NCBI RefSeq assembly: GCF_017795745.1
Contig: NZ_CP059067.1
Location: forward strand, 124,001-188,000
Origin: Rhizobacter sp. AJA081-3
GTDB lineage: Bacteria; Pseudomonadota; Gammaproteobacteria; Burkholderiales; Burkholderiaceae_C
Length of the DNA: 64,000 bases
Reading direction: 5' to 3'
This document shows, one piece after another, positions 1 through 9,460 of this stretch (position 1 is the stretch's first letter; the number at the start of each line of letters is the position of its first letter). The position numbers and the translations under genes are program-made. Below the pieces are notes generated by a model. It searched no databases. It worked only from the letters and a program-made list of their open reading frames with translations, and had not been told where the DNA came from.

Positions 1-459
1 GCAGTCCCCGCAGCCGGTGCAGGCGGAGGTGTCCACCTGCAATTGGGCGATGCCTCCGCGTGCCGGCGCGAAGCGCAGCGCGCGGGCGTCGCAGGCATCG
101 CCGCAGACGCGGCATTCGACGCCGCGCCGGTTCAGGCAGCGCTCGTCGATCCGCACGCGCCAGCTGAAGGCGACGGGGCTCGCCGCCGGATCGATCGCGC
201 CGCTGGCGCAGGCCTTCGCGCAGTCGCCGCACAGGCTGCAGCCGTTCGCCGCGAAGCTGATCAGCGGGAAGCCGCCATCGCCGTTGCCCAGCACGCCGCG
301 CGGGCAGGCGCGCACGCAATCGCCGCAGCGTGTGCAGTGGTCGGTGAAGTCGGTGTCGGGACGCAGCGACCACGGTGGCCGCGGCGAGGTGGAGGCATCG
401 CTGCTCATCACTGCGCGCACGTCACCGCGCAGAAATGAGCGTCGGCGCGGATCGACCAT
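1..459 (-). CDS. napF: NapF ferredoxin-type protein (partial, C-terminus outside window)
   Basis: This is a cytoplasmic Fe-S accessory protein of periplasmic nitrate reduction; in this family NapF interacts with NapA and helps its maturation. The reading frame is open to the window edge (153 codons seen). It begins MVDPRRRSFLRGD, the usual NapF opening, followed by ferredoxin-like clusters: CTRCGDCVRACP (about residues 41-52), CSLCGDCAKAC, a CRVCGDAC group, and the beginning of a further CTGCGDC motif at the edge. It is divergent from napDAGHBC. The FNR-like site at 474-487 lies only 15 bp before this start, too close to activate it classically, so a later start (Met at 408) or another promoter is possible. 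Confidence 0.9.
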   Translation of the reverse strand, partial: MVDPRRRSFLRGDVRAVMSSDASTSPRPPWSLRPDTDFTDHCTRCGDCVRACPRGVLGNGDGGFPLISFAANGCSLCGDCAKACASGAIDPAASPVAFSWRVRIDERCLNRRGVECRVCGDACDARALRFAPARGGIAQLQVDTSACTGCGDC

Positions 460-473
460 GACGGGGCTCCGGG

Positions 474-487
474 TTGATGCTTGTCAA
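474..487. promoter_or_regulatory. FNR/Anr-type box upstream of napD
   Basis: The sequence TTGAT-GCTT-GTCAA differs from the FNR consensus TTGAT-N4-ATCAA at one base. Its centre lies about 65 bp before the napD start, so activation from -41.5 would place the transcript start near 522 with a short leader. Oxygen-responsive control of nap by FNR is well established in other proteobacteria; here it is inferred from the motif. Confidence 0.6.
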
Positions 488-544
488 TCGGGCTGGGACT
501 CGGCAGGCCCACAGTGCGCACCGAAATGGAACAGGAGACAAGGC

Positions 545-892
545 ATGAGCATTCTCGGTGCAGTCGTGCGAGTCCGGCCGGAACATCTGTCTGCCGTGGT
601 GCCGCGCCTGGCGACCCTGCCCGGCGCGGACCTGGCATTGAACCCCGGCGATGGCCGGCTCGTGCTGGTGATCGAGGACGCGCAACTCGACGGCGTGGTG
701 CACGGCGCCGCGGCCACGCTGGCCTCCATCGCCTTGTGGCCCGAGGTGCTCAACACCTCGCTGGTCTACGAATACTCCGGCCCCGATGCGCCGCCCACCG
801 GCGGCGGAGCGGTGGAGGACTACCGCGCCTGGCGCGGCAGCCTGAAGGACTGGGCCGGATCCTCTGGCGCCGAACCGACGCCGGGTTCTTGA
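545..892 (+). CDS. napD: NapD, NapA signal-peptide-binding chaperone
   Basis: NapD is a small cytoplasmic chaperone that binds the Tat signal peptide of NapA and holds back export until the cofactor is inserted. The product is 115 aa and begins [15 protein letters not shown]. The ferredoxin-like fold region shows the family pattern VVRVRP, then [10 protein letters not shown], then a C-terminal LVYEY segment. The chosen ATG follows an AGGAGAC Shine-Dalgarno stretch and opens within the longer upstream frame. It is the first gene of napDAGHBC and lies 94 bp before napA, consistent with co-expression of chaperone and client. Confidence 0.88.
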   Translation: MSILGAVVRVRPEHLSAVVPRLATLPGADLALNPGDGRLVLVIEDAQLDGVVHGAAATLASIALWPEVLNTSLVYEYSGPDAPPTGGGAVEDYRAWRGSLKDWAGSSGAEPTPGS

Positions 893-986
893 ACTGCTTC
901 AACGACAGCGACCTGCCCCTCGCGCAGCATGTGAAGCGAGCCAGAAGACGACCAGGCGCGACCTCGCGCCACATGGAGAACCGAAG

Positions 987-3533
987 ATGCAAGCCAATCG
1001 CCGTGAATTCCTGAAGACCCAGGCCCTGGCCGCCAGCGCCGCTGCGGCCGGCATCCCGATCGTGGCCGTCGGCGCGCCCGCGCCGGCACCCGCCGTCGAC
1101 ACCGCGGTGCGCTGGGACAAGGCGCCATGCCGCTTCTGCGGCACCGGCTGCGCGGTGATGGTCGGCGTGCAGGAAGGCCGGGTCGTCGCCACGCAGGGTG
1201 ATCCCGATGCGCCGGTCAATCGCGGCCTGAACTGCATCAAGGGCTACTTCCTGTCCAAGATCATGTACGGCAAGGACCGCCTGACCACGCCGCTGCTGCG
1301 CAAGAAGGACGGCAAGTACGACAAGAACGGCGAGTTCGTGGCGGTGAGCTGGGACGAGGCCTTCGACCTGATGGCCGCCAAGTGGAAGGAAACGCTGAAG
1401 AGCGACGGGCCGGCCGGCGTGGGCATGTTCGGTTCCGGCCAGTGGACCATCTTCGAGGGTTACGCCGCCGCCAAGCTGTGGAAGGCGGGCTTCCGCTCCA
1501 ACAACCTCGACCCGAACGCGCGCCATTGCATGGCCAGCGCGGTGGCCGGTTTCATGCGCACCTTCGGGATCGACGAGCCGATGGGCTGCTACGACGACAT
1601 CGAGCAGGCCGATGCCTTCGTGCTGTGGGGCAGCAACATGGCCGAGATGCACCCGGTGCTGTGGAGCCGCATCACCGACCGGCGCCTGTCGAATCCGAAC
1701 ACCAAGGTGGTGGTGCTGTCGACCTTCGAGCACCGCAGCTTCGACCTGGCCGACATGGGCATGATCTTCGCCCCGCAGACCGATCTGGCGATCCTCAACT
1801 ACATCGCCCACTACCTCATCACGAACAAGAAGGTCGACACCGAGTTCGTCAAGAAGAACGTCAACTTCAAGAAGGGCGCCGACGACATCGGCTACGGCCT
1901 GCGTCCGGCGCACGCGCTCGAGAAGGACGCCAAGAGCAACGGCTACGCCGGCGCGGACGGCAAGCCCAAGGGCAACCCGAACGACTCGACGCCGAGCAGC
2001 TTCGAGGAGTACGCCAAGTTCGTCTCGGAGTACACCGCCGAGAAGGTCAGCAAGCTCTCCGGCGTGCCGGTCAAGCAGCTCGAGGACCTGGCGAAGATCT
2101 ACGCCGACCCGAAGGTCAAGGTGATGTCGCTGTGGACGATGGGCTTCAACCAGCACACGCGCGGCACCTGGGCCAACAACATGGTCTACAACATCCACCT
2201 GTTGACCGGCAAGATCAGCCAGCCGGGCAACAGCCCGTTCTCGCTGACCGGCCAGCCCAGTGCCTGCGGCACCGCGCGCGAGGTCGGCACCTTCGCGCAC
2301 CGCCTGCCCGCCGACATGGTGGTCACCAACCCCGAGCACCGCAAGCACACCGAAGAGATCTGGGGCCTGCCCGAAGGCACCATCCCCGACAAGATCGGCC
2401 TGCACGCCGTGGCGCAGAGCCGCGCGCTCAAGGACGGCAAGCTCAAGTGCTACTGGACCAGCACGACCAACAACATGCAGGCCGGGCCGAACATCAACGG
2501 CGAGATCCTGCCCGGCTGGCGCAACCCGGCGACCTTCGTCGTCGTCAGCGATGCCTACCCGACTGTCAGCGCGATGGCCGCCGACCTGATCCTGCCATCG
2601 GCGATGTGGGTCGAGAAGGAAGGGGCCTTCGGCAACGCCGAGCGGCGCACGCAGTTCTGGCGCCAGCAGGTCAGCGCACCGGGCGAATCGAAGTCCGATC
2701 TGTGGCAGTACATCGAGTTCAGCAAGCGCTTCAAGGTCGAGGAAGTCTGGCCGGCCGAGCTGATCGCCAAGAAGCCCGAGCTCAAGGGCAAGACGCTGTT
2801 CGACGTGCTCTACAAGAACGGCAAGGTCAACAAGTACCCGATGGCCGACCTGACGAAGGTGAACGCCAAGTACATCAAGGACTACAGCAACGACGAGAGC
2901 AAGGCGCTGGGCTTCTACCTGCACAAGGGCCTGTTCGAGGAGTACGCCGAATTCGGCCGCGGCCATGGCCACGACCTGGCGCCCTTCGACGTGTACCACG
3001 AGGTTCGCGGCCTGCGTTGGCCGGTGGTCGACGGCAAGGAGACGCTGTGGCGCTTCCGCGAGGGCTACGACCCGTACGTGAAGAAGGGCGAGGGCGTGCG
3101 CTTCTACGGTTTCAAGGACGGCAAGGCGAACATCTTCGCGCTGCCCTACCAGCCGGCGGCCGAGGTGCCCGACAAGGACTACGACCTGTGGCTGTGCACC
3201 GGCCGCGTGCTCGAGCACTGGCACACCGGCTCGATGACGCGCCGCGTTGCCGAGCTGCACCGCGCCGTGCCCGAGGCGGTGGTCTTCATGCACCCCGACG
3301 ACGCCAAGGACCGCGGCATCCAGCGCGGCATGCAGATCAAGGTGGCCTCGCGCCGCGGCGAGATCACCGCGCACGTCGAGACCAAGGGCCGCAACAAGGT
3401 GCCGCGCGGGTTGATCTTCGTGCCCTTCTTCGACGAGGGCCGGCTGGTCAACAAGCTGACGCTGGATGCGACCTGCCCGATCTCCAAGGAGACCGACTTC
3501 AAGAAGTGCGCCGTCAAGGTCGTGCGCGCCTGA
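987..3533 (+). CDS. napA: NapA, periplasmic nitrate reductase catalytic subunit
   Basis: NapA reduces nitrate to nitrite in the periplasm using a bis-MGD molybdenum centre and one [4Fe-4S] cluster. The 848-aa length is normal for NapA. A Tat signal peptide is visible (NRREFLK at residues 4-10, then an Ala-rich hydrophobic stretch). The cluster ligands are C48, C51, C55 and C83, and C181 in the ARHCMAS motif is the expected Mo ligand. The molybdopterin-dinucleotide-binding C-terminal domain is complete. The downstream genes napGHBC supply the electrons, and mobB, immediately beyond napC, would make the guanine-dinucleotide form of the cofactor. Confidence 0.97.
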   Translation: MQANRREFLKTQALAASAAAAGIPIVAVGAPAPAPAVDTAVRWDKAPCRFCGTGCAVMVGVQEGRVVATQGDPDAPVNRGLNCIKGYFLSKIMYGKDRLTTPLLRKKDGKYDKNGEFVAVSWDEAFDLMAAKWKETLKSDGPAGVGMFGSGQWTIFEGYAAAKLWKAGFRSNNLDPNARHCMASAVAGFMRTFGIDEPMGCYDDIEQADAFVLWGSNMAEMHPVLWSRITDRRLSNPNTKVVVLSTFEHRSFDLADMGMIFAPQTDLAILNYIAHYLITNKKVDTEFVKKNVNFKKGADDIGYGLRPAHALEKDAKSNGYAGADGKPKGNPNDSTPSSFEEYAKFVSEYTAEKVSKLSGVPVKQLEDLAKIYADPKVKVMSLWTMGFNQHTRGTWANNMVYNIHLLTGKISQPGNSPFSLTGQPSACGTAREVGTFAHRLPADMVVTNPEHRKHTEEIWGLPEGTIPDKIGLHAVAQSRALKDGKLKCYWTSTTNNMQAGPNINGEILPGWRNPATFVVVSDAYPTVSAMAADLILPSAMWVEKEGAFGNAERRTQFWRQQVSAPGESKSDLWQYIEFSKRFKVEEVWPAELIAKKPELKGKTLFDVLYKNGKVNKYPMADLTKVNAKYIKDYSNDESKALGFYLHKGLFEEYAEFGRGHGHDLAPFDVYHEVRGLRWPVVDGKETLWRFREGYDPYVKKGEGVRFYGFKDGKANIFALPYQPAAEVPDKDYDLWLCTGRVLEHWHTGSMTRRVAELHRAVPEAVVFMHPDDAKDRGIQRGMQIKVASRRGEITAHVETKGRNKVPRGLIFVPFFDEGRLVNKLTLDATCPISKETDFKKCAVKVVRA

Positions 3534-3549
3534 GGCCGTCCTTCGCATC

Positions 3550-4353
3550 ATGGACTTGTCCCGTCGCACGGTGCTGCAAGGCGCCGCCAGTGCCACGACC
3601 GCCGGGCTGATCGCCGGCGGCGCGGCGCTGCTCGGCCGGCCCGCCCTGGCGCGGCCGGCGCAGGCCTTGCGGCCTCCCGGCGCGATCGCGGAGGAGCGCT
3701 TTCTCGGCGCCTGCATCCGCTGCGGCCTGTGCGTGCGCGATTGCCCGCCGGGCAACCTGAAGCTGTCGACCTGGGGCGACGGCATCGCGCGCGACGTGGC
3801 CATCGGCACACCCTACTTCGAGGCGCGCCAGATCCCCTGCGAGATGTGCGAGGCCATCCCCTGCGTGAAGGCCTGCCCGACGGGTGCACTCGACCACGCG
3901 CTCACCGACATCAATCAGGCGAAGATGGGCGTGGCCGTGCTGATCGACGAGGAGAACTGCCTCAACTTCCTCGGCCTGCGCTGCGATGTCTGCTACCGCG
4001 TCTGCCCGGTGATCGACAAGGCGATCACGCTGGAGAAGTTCTCCAACCCGCGCAGCGACCGCCACGCGATGCTGCTGCCCACCGTACATGCGCAGGACTG
4101 CACCGGCTGCGGCAAGTGCGAGAAGAGCTGTGTGCTCGAGCAGGCCGCGATCAAGGTACTGCCGCTGGCGATCGCCCGCGGCGAGCTCGGCCACCACTAC
4201 CGCAAGGGCTGGGAGGCCGGCAACCAGGCCGGCCGGCCGCACTTCGACCAGCCGGTGCAGAACCTGCCCGAGCACGCCGTGCCGGGCGACCTGGTGCCGC
4301 TGCGCTCGGGGCGCGATCCCTACGCCGCGCCGGCTTCGGGGGCTTCGAAGTGA
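3550..4353 (+). CDS. napG: NapG ferredoxin-type electron transfer protein
   Basis: NapG is a periplasmic four-cluster ferredoxin that works with the membrane protein NapH to pass quinol electrons to NapC/NapB. The product is 267 aa and starts with a twin-arginine signal (SRRTVLQG, residues 4-11) followed by an Ala/Gly hydrophobic core. Four Cys clusters follow: [35 protein letters not shown], and [11 protein letters not shown]. The ATG at 3550 is preferred over upstream Met codons because it places the Tat motif at the N-terminus; it lies 16 bp after napA. Its TGA overlaps the GTG of napH. Confidence 0.93.
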   Translation: MDLSRRTVLQGAASATTAGLIAGGAALLGRPALARPAQALRPPGAIAEERFLGACIRCGLCVRDCPPGNLKLSTWGDGIARDVAIGTPYFEARQIPCEMCEAIPCVKACPTGALDHALTDINQAKMGVAVLIDEENCLNFLGLRCDVCYRVCPVIDKAITLEKFSNPRSDRHAMLLPTVHAQDCTGCGKCEKSCVLEQAAIKVLPLAIARGELGHHYRKGWEAGNQAGRPHFDQPVQNLPEHAVPGDLVPLRSGRDPYAAPASGASK

Positions 4354-5255
4354 GCAGTTCAGGCGTCACCAGCCGCTCGTTCGGGCTGCATCGCGCCAGC
4401 GCCGCCAAGATGCCTGGCCGCGATGCCGTGCGCGTCAAGGGCTGGTGGCTCGCCCACCGATTCCTCGTGCTGCGCCGGCTCGCGCAGTTGTCCATCTTCG
4501 CGCTGTTCCTGCTCGGCCCGCTGGCCGGGGTGTGGGTGGTCAAGGGCAACCTGTCGAGCAGCGTCACGCTGGGCGCGCTGCCGCTGACCGACCCCTTCGT
4601 GCTAGCGCAGACGCTGGCCACGCGTCACTGGCCCGAAGCGACCGCGCTGACCGGCGCGGCGATCGTGATCGCCTTCTACGCGTTCGTCGGCGGGCGTGTC
4701 TTCTGCAGCTGGGTGTGCCCGGTGAACGTGGTGACCGACACGGCCTCGTGGCTGCGCCGGCGTCTGCGCATCACCAGTGGGCGCGCTCCGCGCGGCGGCC
4801 TGCGCTACTGGCTGCTCGGCGCCGTGCTGGTGGCCAGCGCGATCGCGGGCCAAGCCGTGTGGGAGAGCGTCAACCCGGTGTCGATCACGCAGCGCGCGCT
4901 GATCTTCGGCGGCACGCTCGCCTGGGGCGCGGTGGCAGCGGTGTTCCTGTTCGACCTGCTGGTCGCGCCGCGCGGCTGGTGCGGCCACCTCTGCCCGGTC
5001 GGCGCGGCCTATGCGCTGATCGGCAGCAAGAGCCTGTTGCGCGTCAGCGCGGCGCATTCGAGCCGCTGCAACGACTGCGCCGACTGTTATGCCGTGTGCC
5101 CCGAGCCGCAGGTGATCGTGCTGCCGCTGAAGTGCAAGGACGGTGCGGGCCCCGTCATCACCGACCGCGAGTGCAGCAACTGCGGCCGCTGCATCGACGT
5201 CTGCGCTCCCGATGTCTTCCGATTCACCCCACGTTTCGACCCCCGAAGGGACTGA
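4350..5255 (+). CDS. napH: NapH, membrane quinol-oxidising ferredoxin
   Basis: NapH is an inner-membrane Fe-S protein proposed to oxidise quinol and deliver electrons through NapG. The predicted 301-aa product has four hydrophobic segments (beginning [17 protein letters not shown]) and the two conserved CxxxCP motifs facing the cytoplasm, CSWVCPVN and CGHLCPVG. Two C-terminal [4Fe-4S] sites follow, [12 protein letters not shown] and [13 protein letters not shown]. The GTG start overlaps the napG stop by four bases (GTGA), indicating translational coupling. The Met at about 4409 is an alternative start. Confidence 0.92.
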   Translation: MSSSGVTSRSFGLHRASAAKMPGRDAVRVKGWWLAHRFLVLRRLAQLSIFALFLLGPLAGVWVVKGNLSSSVTLGALPLTDPFVLAQTLATRHWPEATALTGAAIVIAFYAFVGGRVFCSWVCPVNVVTDTASWLRRRLRITSGRAPRGGLRYWLLGAVLVASAIAGQAVWESVNPVSITQRALIFGGTLAWGAVAAVFLFDLLVAPRGWCGHLCPVGAAYALIGSKSLLRVSAAHSSRCNDCADCYAVCPEPQVIVLPLKCKDGAGPVITDRECSNCGRCIDVCAPDVFRFTPRFDPRRD

Positions 5256-5257
5256 CC

Positions 5258-5716
5258 ATGAGAGTCCGTGATTTCCTCAAGTTCGCGCTGGCCATCGGCA
5301 TCTTCGCACTCGGCACCCAGCTCGCTCCGGCGGCCGACGAGGCGCCGGTGCAGATCAAGGCACTGCGCGGCGGCACACCGGTGAACCTGGACAACCTGCC
5401 GACCGCCTCGCACCAGGAGCGCGACCACCCGGTCTCCGACCGCGACTTCGTGCAGCAGCCGCCGCTGATCCCGCACACCACGTCGGGCTACCAGATCACG
5501 CGGAACTTCAACAAGTGCATGGACTGCCATGCCTGGCAGAAGGCGAAGTACTCCGGTGCCACCAAGGTCAGCGTGACGCACTTCCGCACCCGCGACGGCC
5601 AGGAGCTCGACAACATCAGCCCGCGCCGCTACTTCTGCACCCAGTGCCACGTGGCGCAGACGGATGCGAAGCCGCTGGTGGAAAACGGCTTCAAGCGCGC
5701 CCGCGGGCTGCAGTGA
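5258..5716 (+). CDS. napB: NapB, dihaem cytochrome c subunit
   Basis: NapB is the periplasmic dihaem electron-transfer partner of NapA. The product is 152 aa with an N-terminal signal sequence (RVRDFLKFALAIGIFALG, cleavage near residues 26-27) and two CxxCH haem sites at residues 87-91 (CMDCH) and 127-131 (CTQCH). The spacing between the haem motifs and the HPVSDRDFVQQPPLIPH segment are typical of NapB. It starts two bases after the napH stop, inside the nap operon. Confidence 0.95.
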   Translation: MRVRDFLKFALAIGIFALGTQLAPAADEAPVQIKALRGGTPVNLDNLPTASHQERDHPVSDRDFVQQPPLIPHTTSGYQITRNFNKCMDCHAWQKAKYSGATKVSVTHFRTRDGQELDNISPRRYFCTQCHVAQTDAKPLVENGFKRARGLQ

Positions 5717-5728
5717 GGGGCGAGCGAC

Positions 5729-6394
5729 ATGGCTGACAACAACAACAGGCAAGACACCCCCGCGGCTGGCCGCATCCGCCGTCTGGGCGTGTGGGTCTGG
5801 GGCGCCGCCACCGGAGCGCTGGGCATCGCCTTCGTGGTCGGCATCCTGTTCTGGGGCGGCTTCAACACCGCGATGGAATGGACCAACCGCGAGGCGTTCT
5901 GCATCTCCTGCCACGAGATGAAGAACAACGTCTACGTCGAGTACCGCAACACCATCCACTACCAGAACCGCACCGGCGTGCGCGCCACCTGCCCCGACTG
6001 CCACGTGCCCAAGGAGTGGGGGCCGAAGATCATCCGCAAGATCCAGGCGAGCAACGAGGTGCTGCACAAGGTGCTCGGCTCGATCGACACGCCGGAGAAG
6101 TTCAACGCCAAGCGCGCCACGCTGGCGCAGCACGAATGGGACCGCATGAAGCGGAACAACAGCCAGGAGTGCCGCAACTGCCACAACTTCGACTCGATGG
6201 ACTATGCGGAGCAGAACCGGCGCGCGGCCGACACGCACCAGAAGGCCTTCAATGCGGGCATGACCTGCATCGACTGCCACAAGGGCATCGCGCACACGCT
6301 GCCGCCGATCGAGCAGCACATCGGCGCCCCGAAGGACGAACCGGCGCAGCTGCCGGCGGCGTCGAACCCGGCCGCCTCGGCGGCCTCACGCTGA
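5729..6394 (+). CDS. napC: NapC/NirT-type tetrahaem quinol dehydrogenase
   Basis: NapC oxidises membrane quinol and passes electrons to NapB. The product is 221 aa with a single N-terminal membrane anchor (about residues 20-45) and four CxxCH motifs at 58-62, 88-92, 148-152 and 180-184. This pattern matches the NapC/NirT family. It is the last nap gene, 12 bp after napB. Having both NapC and NapGH suggests that both menaquinol- and ubiquinol-type electron routes are available. Its 3' end overlaps the convergent mobB by nine bases. Confidence 0.95.
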   Translation: MADNNNRQDTPAAGRIRRLGVWVWGAATGALGIAFVVGILFWGGFNTAMEWTNREAFCISCHEMKNNVYVEYRNTIHYQNRTGVRATCPDCHVPKEWGPKIIRKIQASNEVLHKVLGSIDTPEKFNAKRATLAQHEWDRMKRNNSQECRNCHNFDSMDYAEQNRRAADTHQKAFNAGMTCIDCHKGIAHTLPPIEQHIGAPKDEPAQLPAASNPAASAASR

Positions 6395-6898
6395 GGGCGG
6401 GTTCGCCCGGCCGAGCACGAAGTCGGCGATCGCGCCGATGTCGTGCAGATCGAGCCAGGCGGGCGGCACCTCGTCGCCGCCCGGCCGTGGCGCGTCCGAG
6501 GCGATGCCGGCGATGCCGGGCCACGTCGGCCACAGCATCGGGCGGCCGAGCGACGGGCGCCACACCTCGAGCTTGGGAAAGTCGCCCTGCTTGAATCCCT
6601 CGACGAGCACCAGGTCGCAGTGCTGCAGCCGGCTGAGCAGGTAGTCCAGCGGGGGCTCGCTCGCGCCGCGCAGCTCGTGCATCAGCGCCCAGCGTTCGTG
6701 GCCCAGCAGCAGCACTTCCTGGCAGCCGGCTTCGCGCAGGCGGTACGAGTCCTTGCCCGGCCGGTCGATCTCGATGGCCTTGTGGCTGTGCTTGACCAGC
6801 GAGATGCTCAAGCCGCGCGAGGTGAGTTCGGGCACCAGCCGCTCGAGCAGCGTGGTCTTGCCCATGCCGGAGTGGCCAGCGATGCCGAAGACGTTCAT
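6386..6898 (-). CDS. mobB: MobB, molybdopterin-guanine dinucleotide adapter protein
   Basis: MobB is a P-loop GTP-binding protein that assists MobA in making Mo-bis-MGD, the cofactor of NapA. The 170-aa product begins [16 protein letters not shown], with a Walker A motif (GHSGMGKTT) right at the N-terminus. It continues with ISLVKHSHK and [17 protein letters not shown], both conserved in MobB. The Met at 6898 is preferred because it brings the P-loop to the usual position; ten further in-frame codons lie upstream. The gene converges on napC and overlaps its stop, a genomic link between nitrate reductase and its cofactor. Confidence 0.92.
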   Translation of the reverse strand: MNVFGIAGHSGMGKTTLLERLVPELTSRGLSISLVKHSHKAIEIDRPGKDSYRLREAGCQEVLLLGHERWALMHELRGASEPPLDYLLSRLQHCDLVLVEGFKQGDFPKLEVWRPSLGRPMLWPTWPGIAGIASDAPRPGGDEVPPAWLDLHDIGAIADFVLGRANPPSA

Positions 6899-6928
6899 GC
6901 CGCGATTGTGATCGGGGCCCAAAGACAA

Positions 6929-6954
6929 ACGGCGGCAGGTTGCCCTGCCGCCGT
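6929..6954 (-). terminator. Intrinsic terminator-like hairpin
   Basis: A perfect 11-bp inverted repeat (ACGGCGGCAGG / CCTGCCGCCGT) with a TTGC loop lies just after the stop of the 6975-7322 gene. In the minus-strand sense it is followed by a T-rich stretch (TTTGTCTTT). It also separates that gene from mobB. Confidence 0.7.
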
Positions 6955-6974
6955 CGAAGTGCCGTGGGGACGGC

Positions 6975-7322
6975 TTACTTCTTCTGCTTCTCCATCGCGT
7001 CGCTCTTGGAGAGCTCGCCCGACTTGACCGCGTCCTTGACTTCCTTCTTCACTTCGGCTCGGCTCTTCTCGGACTTGGCCGCCTGTGCAGGGCTGGCCTC
7101 GCACTCGCGGCTGGTGCCCTTGCCGGCAGCCTTCACCTCGGCACGGGTCTTGTCCGACTGGGCCTTGGGCATGGTGGCCGCTTCGGCGCATTCGGTCGAC
7201 TTGGTCGCGGCCTTGGCCTCGGCCTTCACTTCGGCACGGGTCTTGTCGTCGGCGGCGAAGGCGCCATGAGCGGCAAACGCGGCCAGCACCGCAACGATCA
7301 ACGAAGATTTCTTGAAAGACAT
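6975..7322 (-). CDS. Small exported repeat protein, function unknown
   Basis: The 115-aa product has a signal peptide (MSFKKSSLIVAVLAAFAAHGAFA, likely cleaved near residue 23). The mature part is Lys/Ala/Glu-rich and built from three repeats that begin DKTRAEVKA (26), DKTRAEVKA (57) and EKSRAEVKK (85). The first two units each contain one Cys, in TECAEA (C45) and RECEAS (C74), which could pair as a disulfide; the third unit has none. A strong Shine-Dalgarno sequence (AAGGAG) precedes the ATG. It is monocistronic with its own terminator. I do not recognise a characterised family; it resembles the short charged periplasmic proteins common in Burkholderiales. Confidence 0.72.
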   Translation of the reverse strand: MSFKKSSLIVAVLAAFAAHGAFAADDKTRAEVKAEAKAATKSTECAEAATMPKAQSDKTRAEVKAAGKGTSRECEASPAQAAKSEKSRAEVKKEVKDAVKSGELSKSDAMEKQKK

Positions 7323-7507
7323 ACCTATCTCCTTATGGTGGTGCATCGGCACACTCGCGTGCCTCGCCAAGCCATTGTTCGACATACCACCCTGGGCATG
7401 TTGACGAATCACAAGATCCAGGCGAGCCGGGGCCGGGTGATCACTCCACATCTCCGACTTGAAATCGCGCCCTTCGGCCGCATTGGCCATGGCTTAGAGT
7501 GATTGGC

Positions 7508-8125
7508 ATGTCGCCGGTCGAGACCTTCCTGTCCTCCCTGCTGATCGGGTTGTCGATCGCCGCGCCGGTCGGCCCGATCGGCTTGCTCACCATCCAGCGC
7601 AGCCTCGAACATGGCCCGCGCGCCGGCCTGGCCACCGGGCTGGGCGCGGCGGCGGCCGACGCGGTGTACGGGGCCATCGGCGCCTATGGCGTGAGCTGGC
7701 TGGTCGACGCCCTGGTGGCCGCGCGGGTGCCGCTGGCGCTGTTCGGCGGCGCGTTCCTGCTCTGGATGGCATGGCAACTGCTGCGTGCGCCGGTGGCTGG
7801 GCAGGCGGCGATGACTGCGCCGGCGCGCAACGGCTGGCAGTACTTCGCCAGCACCTTCGTGCTCACGCTGTCGAACCCGGCGACCATCTTCTCCTTCATC
7901 GCGATCTTCGGCTCGATGGCCGGCCGCGCGGGCAGCAGTTCGCCGGCGCTGATGGTGCTGGGCGTGCTGATCGGCTCGGCACTGTGGTGGCTGCTGCTCA
8001 GCAGCGCCGTGGGCCGGCTGCGCGAGCGCTTCGACGCCACCTGGCGCAGGCGCGTCAATCGGTTCAGCGCCGCCGTGCTGGCCGCGTTCGCGCTGTGGCA
8101 ACTGGCCTCGCTGGCCCGGGACTGA
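7508..8125 (+). CDS. LysE/RhtB-family exporter
   Basis: The product is a 205-aa inner-membrane protein with about six hydrophobic segments. It begins MSPVETFLSSLLIGLSIAAPVGPIG; the APVGPIG stretch is the hallmark of the LysE/RhtB amino-acid efflux superfamily. The NPATIFSFIAIF segment (about residues 120-131) is also conserved. Members export amino acids or related small molecules using the proton gradient; the substrate cannot be told from the sequence. A GTG three codons upstream (7499) is an alternative start. It stands alone, 185 bp after the divergent small exported protein. Confidence 0.85.
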   Translation: MSPVETFLSSLLIGLSIAAPVGPIGLLTIQRSLEHGPRAGLATGLGAAAADAVYGAIGAYGVSWLVDALVAARVPLALFGGAFLLWMAWQLLRAPVAGQAAMTAPARNGWQYFASTFVLTLSNPATIFSFIAIFGSMAGRAGSSSPALMVLGVLIGSALWWLLLSSAVGRLRERFDATWRRRVNRFSAAVLAAFALWQLASLARD

Positions 8126-8144
8126 GCCGCGGATCGGCCTGCGC

Positions 8145-8158
8145 TTGATCGGCGTCAA
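8145..8158. promoter_or_regulatory. FNR/Anr-type box upstream of nitronate monooxygenase
   Basis: TTGAT-CGGC-GTCAA has one mismatch to the FNR consensus and the same half-sites (TTGAT and GTCAA) as the site before napD. Its centre is about 55 bp before the ATG at 8207, so a -41.5 position gives a transcript start about 14 bp before the start codon. Confidence 0.55.
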
Positions 8159-8206
8159 CCGTTGCGCGCTCGCGGGCGACGACAGTCGCAGCCTGGAGGA
8201 TTGTTC

Positions 8207-9442
8207 ATGCTGCAGAGAACCGACGCCGCCGATGCCATCGACCCGCTGATGCGGCCGTTCTTCGAGCGCAGCGGGCTGGCGGCCCTGAGGCTGGGTGGCC
8301 GTGCGTTGCTGCCCATCGTGCAGGGCGGCATGGGCGTGGGCGTGTCCGCACACAAGCTGGCCGGCAGCGTGGCTTCGCTGGGCGGCGTGGGCACGATCTC
8401 TTCGGTCGACCTGCGGCGCCACCATCCCGACCTGATGGAGCGCACGCAGGGCCTGGCTTCGCGCCCCGGCATGGACGCAGACACCAAGGCGGTCATCAAC
8501 GCCGCCAACCTCGAGGCCATCGGCCGCGAGATCCGTGCGGCACGGGTGCTGTCCGAAGGCCGCGGCCTGCTGGCCATCAACGTGATGCGCGCGGTGGCCG
8601 ACTACGCCGCTTCGGTCAAGAAGGCGCTGGAGGCCGGCATCGACGCCGTGGTGGTGGGCGCCGGCCTGCCACTGGACCTGCCCGACCTCGCCTCCGACCA
8701 TCCCGATGCGCTGCTCGTGCCCATCCTGTCCGACGCGCGCGGCGTGCAGCTCATCGTCAAGAAGTGGGAGCGCAAGAAGCGCCTGCCCGACGCCATCGTC
8801 ATCGAGCATCCGCGGCTGGCCGGTGGCCACCTCGGCGCGGCGAAGATCGCCGACCTGAACGACCCGCGCTTCGATTTCGAGAACGTCATTCCGCAGTCGC
8901 GCGCCTTCCTGAAGAGCGCCGGCATCGAGCGCGAGATCCCGCTGATCGCCGCCGGCGGCATCCGCAGCTTCGAGGAGATCGCGCACCTGCAGTCGCTCGG
9001 CGCCGCCGGCGTGCAGCTGGGCACGCCCTTCGCGGTCTGCGAAGAAGGCGATGCGAGCGACGAGTTCAAGCATGTGCTGGCCTCGGCCAAGGACGAGGAC
9101 ATGATCGAATTCACCAGCGTTGCCGGCCTGCCGGCGCGCGCGGTGGGCACGCCCTGGCTGCGCGCCTACCTGAAGATCGAGGACAAGCTCCAGGCTGTGT
9201 CGCATGCCAAGACCCGCTGCACGAAGGCCTTCGACTGCCTGGCCCAGTGCGGCCTGCGCGACGGCTTGAAGGGCTGGGGCCAGTTCTGCATCGACAACCA
9301 GCTCGCCGCGGCGCTGCGCGGCGACGTCAAGAAGGGCCTGTATTTCCGCGGCGTCGGTGCGCTGCCCTTCGGGGAGCAGATCCGCAGCGTGCGCGAGCTG
9401 ATGGAGCGGCTGCTCACCCGCGTGGAGCTGCAGCCGGCCTGA
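8207..9442 (+). CDS. Nitronate monooxygenase-family FMN enzyme
   Basis: This 411-aa TIM-barrel flavoprotein belongs to the nitronate monooxygenase/2-nitropropane dioxygenase family, which oxidises alkyl nitronates to carbonyl compounds and nitrite. Conserved segments are LPIVQGGMGVGVS (FMN phosphate side), DAVVVGAGLP, AGGHLGA, LIAAGGIRSFEEIAHLQSLGAAGVQLGTPF and GLPARAVGTPW. A C-terminal Cys-containing tail (CTKAFDCLAQCGLRDG) is present. The ATG at 8207 follows a GGAGG ribosome site; an upstream in-frame start at 8162 is less likely. The FNR-type box at 8145-8158 suggests expression at low oxygen, which would fit nearby nitrate respiration. Some family members act on other substrates. Confidence 0.85.
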   Translation: MLQRTDAADAIDPLMRPFFERSGLAALRLGGRALLPIVQGGMGVGVSAHKLAGSVASLGGVGTISSVDLRRHHPDLMERTQGLASRPGMDADTKAVINAANLEAIGREIRAARVLSEGRGLLAINVMRAVADYAASVKKALEAGIDAVVVGAGLPLDLPDLASDHPDALLVPILSDARGVQLIVKKWERKKRLPDAIVIEHPRLAGGHLGAAKIADLNDPRFDFENVIPQSRAFLKSAGIEREIPLIAAGGIRSFEEIAHLQSLGAAGVQLGTPFAVCEEGDASDEFKHVLASAKDEDMIEFTSVAGLPARAVGTPWLRAYLKIEDKLQAVSHAKTRCTKAFDCLAQCGLRDGLKGWGQFCIDNQLAAALRGDVKKGLYFRGVGALPFGEQIRSVRELMERLLTRVELQPA

Positions 9443-9460
9443 GCTGCAACGCTCGCGTGC

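Noticed and set aside
750-3809. Very long minus-strand open frame opposite napA
   Set aside because: It is antisense to napA, its sequence is Arg/Ala/Leu/His-rich without domain motifs, and such frames are expected from GC-rich third positions. Similar shadows opposite nrdJ, the chemoreceptor, psd/aminotransferase and lplT were dropped for the same reason.
7399-7416. FNR-like site before the small exported repeat protein
   Set aside because: TTGAC-GAAT-CACAA has three mismatches to consensus.
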